64,000 nt of DNA from an uncultured Mucilaginibacter sp. (GTDB lineage: Bacteria; Bacteroidota; Bacteroidia; Sphingobacteriales; Sphingobacteriaceae), in assembly GCF_903893715.1 (NCBI RefSeq), contig NZ_CAITNG010000039.1, positions 33,532-97,531 of the forward strand, read 5' to 3'. How positions within the stretch are numbered: the stretch's first letter is position 1; every line of letters starts with the position of its first letter. The position numbers and the translations under genes are program-made. This document shows positions 40,488 through 49,836 of the stretch, one piece after another. The notes under the pieces are model-generated. The model did no database searches, was not told where the DNA came from, and saw only the letters and a list, made by a program, of their open reading frames with translations.

Positions 40488-43400
40488 ATGGCATTATTTC
40501 TCAAAGTCTCTAACTCACTGGAAAAGCTTGCCTTGCGTATCTCATCAGATATGCGTGATTTTCCCGGTGGCGTTTTTCAACCAGACTTTATCATTACGCA
40601 AACTTCCGGAATGAATAATTGGCTAAGGATACGTATTGCGGAACATAACGGAATAACAGCTAATATTCGTTTTTTAAAACCAAACGACATTATTTATCAA
40701 ATCTATTTCAGGCTTGACGGACCTAAAGAAAGAGTGCTGGCAGCAGATAATTTACAATGGGTGCTTTTTACTGAACTTGATGATGTAGCTTTCAAGCGCC
40801 GGTATCCGGTTATTGCAGGTTATTATAAGAATAACGATGAAGTGAAACGCCTCGGGCTTGCCCGTAAGGTAGGCGATCTGTTTGACCAATATCAAATATA
40901 TCGACCTGATATGATCAGAGAATGGAACGCATTGGAGTTATCAAACGATTCTGTCACCTGGCAAGCCTGGCTTTGGATTAAAACGAAAGAATCGCTGGGT
41001 TCCCGTATACCTGATAAAACGCTCATTGCAGATTTTGTGATAAACGCATTGAAGGAACCGGAAAATCAAAATAAAATAAGGGAAAGATTACCTCGTATAC
41101 ATTTATTTGGCATTTCCATTCTTACAGCTTTTCACATTGACTTATTTAGACAATTAGGTGAACACATAGATATATGTTTCTACCTTTTGAATCCTGCCCC
41201 GCAACTTTATTGGTATGAGGATAGAAGTCCTTCGCAAATAGCCCGTTGGATGAAGCGTTCCGCTATTAATGGCAAGTTTGCGCCGCCAGTTGAAGGGAAT
41301 ACGCTGTTAACAAACTGGGGCAAAGTTATTCGGGACACCTTCAGTTTGCTTTTTAAGCACGAGGAATTGCTGGATAGGTATGATGACAGCGAAGTCGAAC
41401 TCCCTGTTCCGGATACACTACTTAAAAAAATTCAGTTTGACCTTTTTAACAATGCTATCGAGGAAGACCGTCAAATAATAACTGTGAATGATCTTAAGGA
41501 CGGTTCTCTAAGTTTCCATGCCTGCTATACACCGGCACGCGAAGTAGAAGTTTTTTATAATTATTTAGTAAGACAAGTTGAAACGGGTAAAATCACTTCT
41601 CCGAGGGATATTGTCGTCATGGTTAATGATATAGATGCCTATGCGCCTTATATCCGCGCTGTATTAAAATCGGCCCCTTATTCATTTCCTTTTATTATCG
41701 CAGATGAGCATATTTCTGTAAACGAAGGTTTTTTCAATTCACTTCAAGCTATTATGAACTTAAATTCAGATGAGTTTAAGGCCGAAGAAATACTGCAACT
41801 TTTAGAACTTGGGTATATACGACAACGTTTCGGTATTACAAATGTAGATTTGATAAGACAAGCGGTCAATACTGCTAACATCCGGTTCGGAATATCTGGC
41901 AGCGAATTAGATGAGTCAGTTACATTAAGTTGGGAAAATGGATTAAAACGTATAATGTACGGCATTTGTATGAGTGATCCGGTCGAATATCTCGGAGACG
42001 GATATGGTTTTTATCCCTTGGACCTTGCGGAGGGACCATCTGCACTGGAGCTAGTTAAATTCACGCATTTTATTCAGGTGCTGATTTCAGTTTGTAGCGA
42101 ACAGGAGCAAAACAGGACTCTTGCTGAATGGAGCCAATACCTGGAAGATAGTGTAAGACGATTACTATTTACAGGAGCAAATGATGATGATGCTGATTAC
42201 CTTCTGTTTCGGGACTATCTGGAACGTTTAAACCTTATTTCGGAGACTATGGGCGAAAAAGTTAGTTTCAATGTATTTCGACAAAGTTTTATCAACGAAA
42301 TGGAAGGAGAAACGCGCCCAGGTAACTTTATTTCGGGTGGAATTACTTTTTGTTCATTGATTCCAATGCGCAGTATCCCTTTTAAAACAGTCGCGATACT
42401 GGGTTTAAACTATGATAAGTTCCCCCGAAAAGAATCGCCTGTAACCTTTGATCTGATGAAAGCGCAACCCAAGCCGGGCGATAGAGATGTACGCGAAAAC
42501 GACAAGCACTTATTTTTAGAAACCGTTCTTTCGGCGAAGGAAAGATTATATATCAGCTATATAGGCAGAAATTCTAAAGACAATACTGTCCAACCTCCTT
42601 CGGCATTGATCGACGAATTACTGGATTATATTACTGACGAGCCCACGTCGATGGTCACACTACATCCCCTTCATAGTTTTAGTTCAAAATATTCAGAAAC
42701 GGGCAATGACCTTTATACATACCTGACAGACCAGGAACTGTCAATACCTGCTTTAGATAAGACGGAAGTCAAGATGCTTGATTTTGCCGATATTAATATT
42801 GACAGCTTTATCGCTTTTTTTAAAAATCCGTTTAAAGCATATTACAATAAAATACTTGGCATTTATTACCGTGAAGAGGCGCTATTGCTTGGTGACACCG
42901 AGATATTTGAACAGGATAAGCTTCAGGAGTGGAATCTGAAAAAAGATCTGCTTTTCCTGGATGATGCCTTGTTGCCCAACTATCGTAACAAAGGGGTAAA
43001 AACAGGCATTCTGCCATTAAAAAACATGGCTGATCTCGTTTTGGAAAAGACCTATACCAGTATAAGCGAAGTCAAAGAATTAGTTCAGGAATGTGTCGGT
43101 GACAGCCTGCCAAGAAAGCAGCAGGTGGAAATTGTAATAGGTGATTCAATCATAAACGGAACTATATTTCCTGTATACGATCACGTATTAATGATTGCTT
43201 CGTTTTCAAAGAACGAAGCAAAATATTGCCTTGAAGCATATGTCCTTCATTTACTTGCGACCGCTGCCGAACTTGAGCTGGAAACGCATTATATCTCGGC
43301 AATAACGCTTGAAAAAGTAGTACTACCATCTTTAACAAAAGAGATCGCATTCGAGAAATTAAAAGTCTTTCTTGATCTTTATAAGCGTGGGCATAAAGAA

Positions 43401-43634
43401 CCGCTTGTTTTCTCTCCGGATTTCAGGTTAGACATGAGTAAACTTGACAGTTTAACGCACGAAAAGTTCCTTGCACAGTTGAAAAAGGCTACCGATGAAC
43501 GAGGGTGGTTAAACGACGCGTATATTTTAAAAGAATACGAGAACGGATTTTTTGAGAGCACCGAATGTTATGAGGCTTGCAAATTAAATACACGGGACAT
43601 TTACGAACCAGTTTACCAAATATTTAATCGTTAA
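40488..43634 (+). CDS. recC: RecC-like, exodeoxyribonuclease V gamma subunit
   Basis: A 1048-aa protein with the SF1 fold but no Walker A, as expected for RecC, which splits the duplex and reads Chi. Recognisable segments are QTSGMNNWLRIRIAEHNGIT near the N-terminus, FHACYTPAREVEVFYNYLVR and AILGLNYDKFPRKESPVTFD with PGDRDVRENDKHLFLETVLS. The inactive nuclease-like C-terminal domain is about 170 residues. It is slightly shorter than E. coli RecC (1122 aa). Its Chi specificity, if any, is unknown. Confidence 0.92.
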   Translation: MALFLKVSNSLEKLALRISSDMRDFPGGVFQPDFIITQTSGMNNWLRIRIAEHNGITANIRFLKPNDIIYQIYFRLDGPKERVLAADNLQWVLFTELDDVAFKRRYPVIAGYYKNNDEVKRLGLARKVGDLFDQYQIYRPDMIREWNALELSNDSVTWQAWLWIKTKESLGSRIPDKTLIADFVINALKEPENQNKIRERLPRIHLFGISILTAFHIDLFRQLGEHIDICFYLLNPAPQLYWYEDRSPSQIARWMKRSAINGKFAPPVEGNTLLTNWGKVIRDTFSLLFKHEELLDRYDDSEVELPVPDTLLKKIQFDLFNNAIEEDRQIITVNDLKDGSLSFHACYTPAREVEVFYNYLVRQVETGKITSPRDIVVMVNDIDAYAPYIRAVLKSAPYSFPFIIADEHISVNEGFFNSLQAIMNLNSDEFKAEEILQLLELGYIRQRFGITNVDLIRQAVNTANIRFGISGSELDESVTLSWENGLKRIMYGICMSDPVEYLGDGYGFYPLDLAEGPSALELVKFTHFIQVLISVCSEQEQNRTLAEWSQYLEDSVRRLLFTGANDDDADYLLFRDYLERLNLISETMGEKVSFNVFRQSFINEMEGETRPGNFISGGITFCSLIPMRSIPFKTVAILGLNYDKFPRKESPVTFDLMKAQPKPGDRDVRENDKHLFLETVLSAKERLYISYIGRNSKDNTVQPPSALIDELLDYITDEPTSMVTLHPLHSFSSKYSETGNDLYTYLTDQELSIPALDKTEVKMLDFADINIDSFIAFFKNPFKAYYNKILGIYYREEALLLGDTEIFEQDKLQEWNLKKDLLFLDDALLPNYRNKGVKTGILPLKNMADLVLEKTYTSISEVKELVQECVGDSLPRKQQVEIVIGDSIINGTIFPVYDHVLMIASFSKNEAKYCLEAYVLHLLATAAELELETHYISAITLEKVVLPSLTKEIAFEKLKVFLDLYKRGHKEPLVFSPDFRLDMSKLDSLTHEKFLAQLKKATDERGWLNDAYILKEYENGFFESTECYEACKLNTRDIYEPVYQIFNR

Positions 43635-43639
43635 TATTT

Positions 43640-46600
43640 ATGGATCAAATGAAAAACTTTGTCGCTTCCGATGTGCCCCTGGAAGGCAGTAACCTGATCG
43701 AAGCAAGCGCCGGTACAGGAAAGACCTATTCTATTGCAATATTATTGCTTAGGTTATTGCTGGAAAAGCAACTTGCACTTAAAGAGGTGTTGATGGTAAC
43801 TTTCACTAAGGCTGCTGTTGCTGAATTAGAAGAACGGATTCGTTTGTTTGTCCGTATAGCAGCTAAAGCCGCCAATGGTATTCCAATTAAGGATACTACA
43901 ATTTTGCAGTTGGTCAATAAAGCAATAGAAAAGCAAGGTGAGAGCAATGTAAAGGAAGTGTTGACGCAGGCAGTATTGCTTTTGGATGATACCTCAGTAA
44001 TGACCATACACAGTTTTTGCCAGCAGACATTGAATGAATTTGCTTTTGAAACCGGCCAATTATTTGGCTGTGAAACTTTAAAAGACTCGGGGCCATTGCT
44101 CGACGACGAAATAAATAAATTCTGGCGAGCACATGTGACGAGTATTCCATTAAAGCTACTTAATATATTAATTGATAATGGATTATCGAGAGCAAACTTC
44201 TCAGAGGTGCTGAATGGCCATTACGGAGGTAAGCGGTATATTGCCTATTTTCCGGACGCGCATTACGCACTTTCATCCGATCTCCTTGAAAATGAATGGA
44301 TAGACATTGAAAAAATTCTCTCGGAAGCAGACGGATGCGTCAAAACGCTTCATACGCGAATTATAAATGATGAAGGCAATTTGCGGGCTGCAACTGCGGC
44401 GAACCGATATGCGCACACTGCACTCTCACACTTGCTCGATAGTCCAGAAGAATTTATCAAGCAGATCAAGGCCAAAAGAAATTCAGGTTACATCAACACG
44501 CTGTATGGACACTTGCTGGTGGCGTGTGATGAGATCGACGAAATAATGAGCAGAGTCGGTGAAAAAGCAAATAAGATCATCAGTACGCTTTATTGTATGA
44601 GCATCAGAGAGGCATCCATCAATATTCAAGCTTATAAAAACAGAAACAGTGTGTTATCCTTTGACGACATGATCATCAATTTACATACTGCCACCGTCAA
44701 AGATTATAATGAGCAACTCCTGCAATCTTTACGAGCAAAATACAAGGCTGTTTTTGTCGATGAGTTTCAAGATACCGATAAATTGCAATACGAAATTTTC
44801 GAACAAGTTTTCGGACAAACAAATATCCTGTTTTACATTGGCGACCCGAAACAATCCATTTACGCCTGGAGAAAAGCAGACATTAATACCTATTTGAAAG
44901 CAGCGACTACTGTAGCAAACAACTACAGTATGAATATCAATTACCGATCTTGCCCTGCATACATTCATTCAATGAATGTTTTTTTTCAACCGGTAGATGG
45001 GTTTGATACATTTGCTTTCGGGGGCCAGGAAAATTCGTTTGGCTACATCCCGGTCGATGCACCATCCACAAAAACTGTTCACCCTCTCCTCAGAGAAAGT
45101 GCCCCCGAAGCTCCTATTTTATTATTTGAATGTCCCACTAATGATAGCATCGCCGCAGCAGTCGCTAAACAAGTACTGGCACTTCTGGAAGATAGAAGCT
45201 ATCAATTGGAAGTCAATGGTGAACACAGAGCGGTTAAGCCATCAGACATTGGAATACTGGTTAGAAAAAATAAACAGGGGAAACTTATAAAGAATGCGCT
45301 TGCAGCAGTTCGTATTCCCGCTGTGACCATTGACGATAGTAAGATATTAAAATCAAACGAGGCTACGGCATTACTTTATCTGCTTCAAGCTTTTGAAGAT
45401 AAAAATCGTGGCTCGATCAACAAAGCATTACTATCACCGTTCACTGGATTTGACCGGGATCAAATATTGCTACTTAACGATGATCAACAACAGGAGCGAT
45501 TCAAAATTTACAGTGTACTTTGGGATCAACAGGGTATTTATGTAAGCTTTGCAGCATTTTTAAGAGATTATAAGGTAAGGTCTGTATTACTTAACCATTC
45601 ACATGGCGAACGTGTATTAACTAACCTGATGCAATTGGTTGAAATATTACACAAGACACAAACCGCAAATAAATTAAATAACGGTGAGCTCATCGCGTGG
45701 TTGCAGAAAGCGACTGAAGGTATGGATGTTCAGGGTGACGAGTTTGAGCAACGGATCGAAAGTGATGAAGAAGCAGTGAGAATTATCACCATCCATAAAA
45801 GTAAAGGTTTAGAATATAATATAGTCTTCGCCCCGTTTTTAGATATGTTACCGGAAGGCGTTGGTGATTTTTGCAGTTTCCGGGATAGGGATAGTGGAGA
45901 GTATTTGTTTGCCCATCATAATCAACTAAGCGACGAACAATCGGCATTGCTTTCCGAACAACTCGAACAGGAAAATAGACGCATGATTTATGTCGCAGTT
46001 ACCAGGGCTGTTTATAAATGCTATATCTATAAAAACACTGCCTCATATTACAATAACTCAAGTTTAAAAACTTTTATAGCCGGATTAAAGACACTTGAAG
46101 CTGAAAACGAATTGATTCAATTTGCTGATCACACAGCTATACCAAGCCATTCCAAATATTCTGGAAAGCTGGAATGGAAACCATTAAAGCACATGGAACC
46201 CGCTCAATTTCAACTTAGCGATCAAAACTGGCATAAGCTGAGCTACACCTTTTTGTCTAGAAAGCAACCTTTTATAATAAAAGAAAATAATAATAATGCT
46301 GTCGGAGAATATGAATCATTCATATTTAAACAGTTACCCAAGAGCATCGTAACGGGCCACTTACTTCATTATATTTTAGAGAATATTGATTTCACCAAAT
46401 CGACAAACTGGGAAAAAGTTATTGATATGGGTATCAGACGTTTTATGCCAGCTACTGGAGATACTTATTCCAAAATGCTTTTTGTGATGCTAGAGCACAT
46501 CGTGAATGCAGAGATAAATATTGACGGGACAACATTTGCTCTTGTTGACGTTGCCAGGAATAAACGAATCAGTGAATTTGAATTTGATTTCAACGTCGGC

Positions 46601-47041
46601 AGTTTTGTAAATACGGCAATCGAAGAACTTTCAGATAATGAGGCAAAGTTTTTAGTCGGCTACGAAGAGCAGCTTGAAGGAATGATGAATGGTAAAATAG
46701 ATCTGATCTTTGAATATGCCGGCAAATATTATATTTTGGATTGGAAATCAAATTTTCTAGGTGACTCATTAAGCTGGTATAATACCAACTCCTTGCGAAA
46801 CACGATGAATGACGGAAATTATCATCTACAATATTTGATTTATACATTGGCATTGAAGAAGTATCTTACCGTAAAACTACAGGGGTTCGATTATGAATCA
46901 CAGTTTGGAGGTGTAGCATATATGTTCTTACGGGGTCTTAGAAAAAATCAGGAAAGTGGAATATTTTCCTGTGTACCGCCATTGGAACAAATTGAAAAAT
47001 TGGAGAATATATTAATAGGTGCCGAAACGTTAATGGGATAA
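43640..47041 (+). CDS. recB: RecB-like helicase-nuclease, exodeoxyribonuclease V beta subunit
   Basis: A 1133-aa UvrD-type 3'-5' helicase with a C-terminal nuclease. Walker A is at 22-29 (ASAGTGKT), motif Ia VTFTKAAVAELEERI, Walker B VFVDEFQDTDKLQYEIFEQV, motif III FYIGDPKQSIYAWRKAD, motif V-VI TIHKSKGLEYNIVFAPF and RRMIYVAVTRAVYKCYIY. The nuclease has Asp1021, Asp1034 and Lys1036 (GKIDLIF...DWKSN), then HLQYLIYTLALKKY. All residues for helicase and nuclease function appear intact. recBCD rather than addAB is unusual for this phylum. The HA/HNH gene follows after 9 bp. Confidence 0.94.
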   Translation: MDQMKNFVASDVPLEGSNLIEASAGTGKTYSIAILLLRLLLEKQLALKEVLMVTFTKAAVAELEERIRLFVRIAAKAANGIPIKDTTILQLVNKAIEKQGESNVKEVLTQAVLLLDDTSVMTIHSFCQQTLNEFAFETGQLFGCETLKDSGPLLDDEINKFWRAHVTSIPLKLLNILIDNGLSRANFSEVLNGHYGGKRYIAYFPDAHYALSSDLLENEWIDIEKILSEADGCVKTLHTRIINDEGNLRAATAANRYAHTALSHLLDSPEEFIKQIKAKRNSGYINTLYGHLLVACDEIDEIMSRVGEKANKIISTLYCMSIREASINIQAYKNRNSVLSFDDMIINLHTATVKDYNEQLLQSLRAKYKAVFVDEFQDTDKLQYEIFEQVFGQTNILFYIGDPKQSIYAWRKADINTYLKAATTVANNYSMNINYRSCPAYIHSMNVFFQPVDGFDTFAFGGQENSFGYIPVDAPSTKTVHPLLRESAPEAPILLFECPTNDSIAAAVAKQVLALLEDRSYQLEVNGEHRAVKPSDIGILVRKNKQGKLIKNALAAVRIPAVTIDDSKILKSNEATALLYLLQAFEDKNRGSINKALLSPFTGFDRDQILLLNDDQQQERFKIYSVLWDQQGIYVSFAAFLRDYKVRSVLLNHSHGERVLTNLMQLVEILHKTQTANKLNNGELIAWLQKATEGMDVQGDEFEQRIESDEEAVRIITIHKSKGLEYNIVFAPFLDMLPEGVGDFCSFRDRDSGEYLFAHHNQLSDEQSALLSEQLEQENRRMIYVAVTRAVYKCYIYKNTASYYNNSSLKTFIAGLKTLEAENELIQFADHTAIPSHSKYSGKLEWKPLKHMEPAQFQLSDQNWHKLSYTFLSRKQPFIIKENNNNAVGEYESFIFKQLPKSIVTGHLLHYILENIDFTKSTNWEKVIDMGIRRFMPATGDTYSKMLFVMLEHIVNAEINIDGTTFALVDVARNKRISEFEFDFNVGSFVNTAIEELSDNEAKFLVGYEEQLEGMMNGKIDLIFEYAGKYYILDWKSNFLGDSLSWYNTNSLRNTMNDGNYHLQYLIYTLALKKYLTVKLQGFDYESQFGGVAYMFLRGLRKNQESGIFSCVPPLEQIEKLENILIGAETLMG

Positions 47042-47050
47042 ATAAGAGAA

Positions 47051-48607
47051 ATGGATCTAAATTCAGTAAAAGACTTAAAATGGCTGCGAAATTATGATTT
47101 ACTTCTTGCCTTTAGACATGAACGCAATAAATGGCCGGCACAGGAACGAGCAAATCCTGATTCGGAAGAAAGTAAACTCGGCAATTTTGCATTTACACAA
47201 CGGAAGAAATTCCGTGAAGATTCCCTCGAAGATTGGCAATTTGAAAAATTACTGGAACTTGGGTTCAATTTTGAAGGAAAAACTGACAACTGGTTCGAAC
47301 GGTTTAGCGTGGTAAAGGCTTTGCTTTATGAGAAAGGTTCCGTGTCTCCTGGGATTATTGGCGATACGTATTATGCGTGGCTAAGGCATAACTGGATTAG
47401 ATTTCAGGAAGGTGGTTTGAATAGAAGGCAAGCTTCGGCTATTGAAAGCCTTCAGCTACAGACATATTTCCCAACTTGGGAAGAAGATTTTGAAAAGGTT
47501 CGCCAATGGGTTCAGGCACATAAAAAACTACCCACTCGAAGTTCTTACAGCGATGGACATTCCTGGTTGATGAGCCAGCGGGCGACCTTTAAAAAAAATA
47601 GGCTTTCTCCGGTTCAAATAGATTTACTTCTTAAAATAGGTTTTGAATTAGAGCCAAAAGAGTTTGAACGTGATGCTGAAATTTGGAAAAATAGATTAGG
47701 TGAATATATCTCCTACATGATTGCTAAAACGGAAGGTAAGATAAGCAAATACCCGACATCGGTATATAACTGGGTTCAAGATCAACGAGCGGTTTTTAAA
47801 AGAGGAAAAAGCAACCGAAAGCCACTTGATGATTGGAAAGTGGAAGCACTTAATGCCGTTGGTTTCAAGTGGAGTCATAAGGAGGTAATTGAAGATGAGT
47901 GGAATGACCAATATGCACGGTTACGGATTTTTTTATTTGATAATTGTTTGGAGGATCTTATCAACGAAAGCGGAAGAACTTCTACTAATTACAATTGGCT
48001 TCAAAATCAATTAAAAAAATTTCGTGTTGGAAATTATCCCCCCAATCATGAAGCCCGCCTGCGACTTTTAGGATTTAATTTCAAAGGAAGAGGTGCTATG
48101 AGTTCATTCGATTCTAATTGGAAGCAGATGGTAGCGGCATCTCTTGGATACATAAGTCAAGCCGATTTTGATGACCAGCTTTCTTATCTGACGATGCTTG
48201 GACCGACAGATGTGTCTATTGATACTTTCAGAAGAGTAGAACATCATGGGCTTCAAAAAGCATTATTTAATGCCGGTCAAACCTTTGAATGCGCTTTCTG
48301 TGGCTCTTACTTTCCGCGTGGACTAATGGTCGCTGCCCATATTAAACCACGGGCGCTATGCCAACATCAGGAACGTCTTGATTTAAATGTAGTCGTGCCT
48401 GCTTGCAAATTCGGATGCGACGAATTATTTGAACGGGGATACATTTCTGTTCAAGATGGTATTATATTAGCGAGAAATGACTTACCATCAACTCCTGCTG
48501 TAACCGATTATATAAATAGGCTTTCTGGAAGGACTACCCCCTATTTTCAAGAAAGACGACGAAAATATTTTGAAGCACATTACCAACATCACAACCTAAA
48601 GACATGA
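47051..48607 (+). CDS. Helicase-associated-repeat protein with C-terminal HNH nuclease
   Basis: A 518-aa protein. Residues about 5-390 hold five or six degenerate copies of a ~65-70-aa module resembling the Helicase Associated (HA) domain, each with a W at the start (for example WEEDFEKVRQWVQAHKKLPT), a middle WLxxQR-type helix (WLMSQRATFKKNRLS; WVQDQRAVFKRGKS) and a closing LxxLGFxF. The C-terminal domain is HNH-like: Cys414/Cys417 (CAFCGSYFP), His430 in AAHIKPRALC, and Cys452/Cys456 with Asp457 (VPACKFGCDELFERG). Repeats probably bind DNA and the HNH cuts. It overlaps the DUF6361 gene by 4 bp. Confidence 0.8.
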   Translation: MDLNSVKDLKWLRNYDLLLAFRHERNKWPAQERANPDSEESKLGNFAFTQRKKFREDSLEDWQFEKLLELGFNFEGKTDNWFERFSVVKALLYEKGSVSPGIIGDTYYAWLRHNWIRFQEGGLNRRQASAIESLQLQTYFPTWEEDFEKVRQWVQAHKKLPTRSSYSDGHSWLMSQRATFKKNRLSPVQIDLLLKIGFELEPKEFERDAEIWKNRLGEYISYMIAKTEGKISKYPTSVYNWVQDQRAVFKRGKSNRKPLDDWKVEALNAVGFKWSHKEVIEDEWNDQYARLRIFLFDNCLEDLINESGRTSTNYNWLQNQLKKFRVGNYPPNHEARLRLLGFNFKGRGAMSSFDSNWKQMVAASLGYISQADFDDQLSYLTMLGPTDVSIDTFRRVEHHGLQKALFNAGQTFECAFCGSYFPRGLMVAAHIKPRALCQHQERLDLNVVVPACKFGCDELFERGYISVQDGIILARNDLPSTPAVTDYINRLSGRTTPYFQERRRKYFEAHYQHHNLKT

Positions 48608-49836
48608 AAGCAGGATTAGGATGGATCGATTTCTCCGAAGATCATCGTAACCGTGTGTTTTCGGTTATAGAAATGCTAAATGAAGGTGGTACTGTCGACG
48701 AGCTTGGGATTGGAGTAATGCGAGATGCCATTGCCGATTACTTATTTCCAGGGGTATCTACAATTCAAACCCGACCGAAGTATTTTATTTTGATCCCGCA
48801 ACTCATACAGACCTACATAAAAGATTACCAGGCGAAACTTCCCTTGCAAAGACTGTCAGTTTGGTTTATTAAATACGAACATCAATTGATGCACCAACTA
48901 GCGCGTAGCTACAATTACCAAGACAACAACGGTGTAATTGGAATCAACGTGGCAAAGAATGACAAGCAACTGGTAAGAACGGCATCCTCAGTTTATTGGA
49001 ACGGGATTCGCAAACACAACATCGTCGATACTAATTATTCGCTCAACGAATACCTTGCGAAAAATAACCTCGAGGGCATGTCAAGGAATAATATGAGCGG
49101 CGACCAATTTGACGATGACGAAGGGCTGGCGGAGTTGGCTACGTTTAAATTGAACTTGCCTTTATTCGAAGAAACTGAAAAAATCACAATGGACCTAACG
49201 GCCGCGGAAGCTCGATACTTGCGGGATCAGTTTCGTGACAATTCCTCCGGTAAAAAAGAGCCCGATAATTTGTTGGGGCAATTAATGATCCATAGGGAAT
49301 TGGCGGTTAACGCCGTGGCAACAAAGGACTTTTCGACATTTGCAGAATATCTACTTTCATCGGGGAAACTACCGGCGACAACCGCGCGGTTTCTCAAGCT
49401 TGCTGTCAAATTTGAATTTATTACTCACGGCGCACATATCCGTTATAATATGATGCTGCATCAACAGGCAGGAGTTATTGATTATTCCAATGAATGGACC
49501 CTTTGGCTGAAGCAATTAAATGATAGTCAATACCTGGCAGAAGAATTTGACCTTGATTTTCTGTTGCTGGAGATTGCACCGCAAACAAATCCACAAACAA
49601 AGATTTTTCTTAAAAATTGGTATCACGGGATCAATGAGGTTGTACCTGATATCAACAGACTGGATAAATTGGTAAGGCAACAAGAGGAAAACAATAAAAA
49701 AGGAAGAGCAAAGCTGGGTAATAAATCGGGTGAATATAAAAAATGGGTCGGCATTGAAACGTTAAGTTTTAGGTTTTCTCAAGTGAGAGCTATAGTTAAT
49801 GATATTTATAAACCGTTAGAAGATGCTGGATTTTAA
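48604..49836 (+). CDS. DUF6361 family protein
   Basis: A 410-aa protein with the DUF6361 start KAGLGWIDFSEDHRNRVFSV and the block TELGIG-like DELGIGVMRDAIADYLFPGV. It is helical, without recognised catalytic residues. Homologues usually lie directly beside a PLD-family gene and a large helicase, as here, so a role as a scaffold or sensor for those enzymes is inferred. It overlaps the PLD gene by 14 bp. Confidence 0.85.
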   Translation: MKAGLGWIDFSEDHRNRVFSVIEMLNEGGTVDELGIGVMRDAIADYLFPGVSTIQTRPKYFILIPQLIQTYIKDYQAKLPLQRLSVWFIKYEHQLMHQLARSYNYQDNNGVIGINVAKNDKQLVRTASSVYWNGIRKHNIVDTNYSLNEYLAKNNLEGMSRNNMSGDQFDDDEGLAELATFKLNLPLFEETEKITMDLTAAEARYLRDQFRDNSSGKKEPDNLLGQLMIHRELAVNAVATKDFSTFAEYLLSSGKLPATTARFLKLAVKFEFITHGAHIRYNMMLHQQAGVIDYSNEWTLWLKQLNDSQYLAEEFDLDFLLLEIAPQTNPQTKIFLKNWYHGINEVVPDINRLDKLVRQQEENNKKGRAKLGNKSGEYKKWVGIETLSFRFSQVRAIVNDIYKPLEDAGF

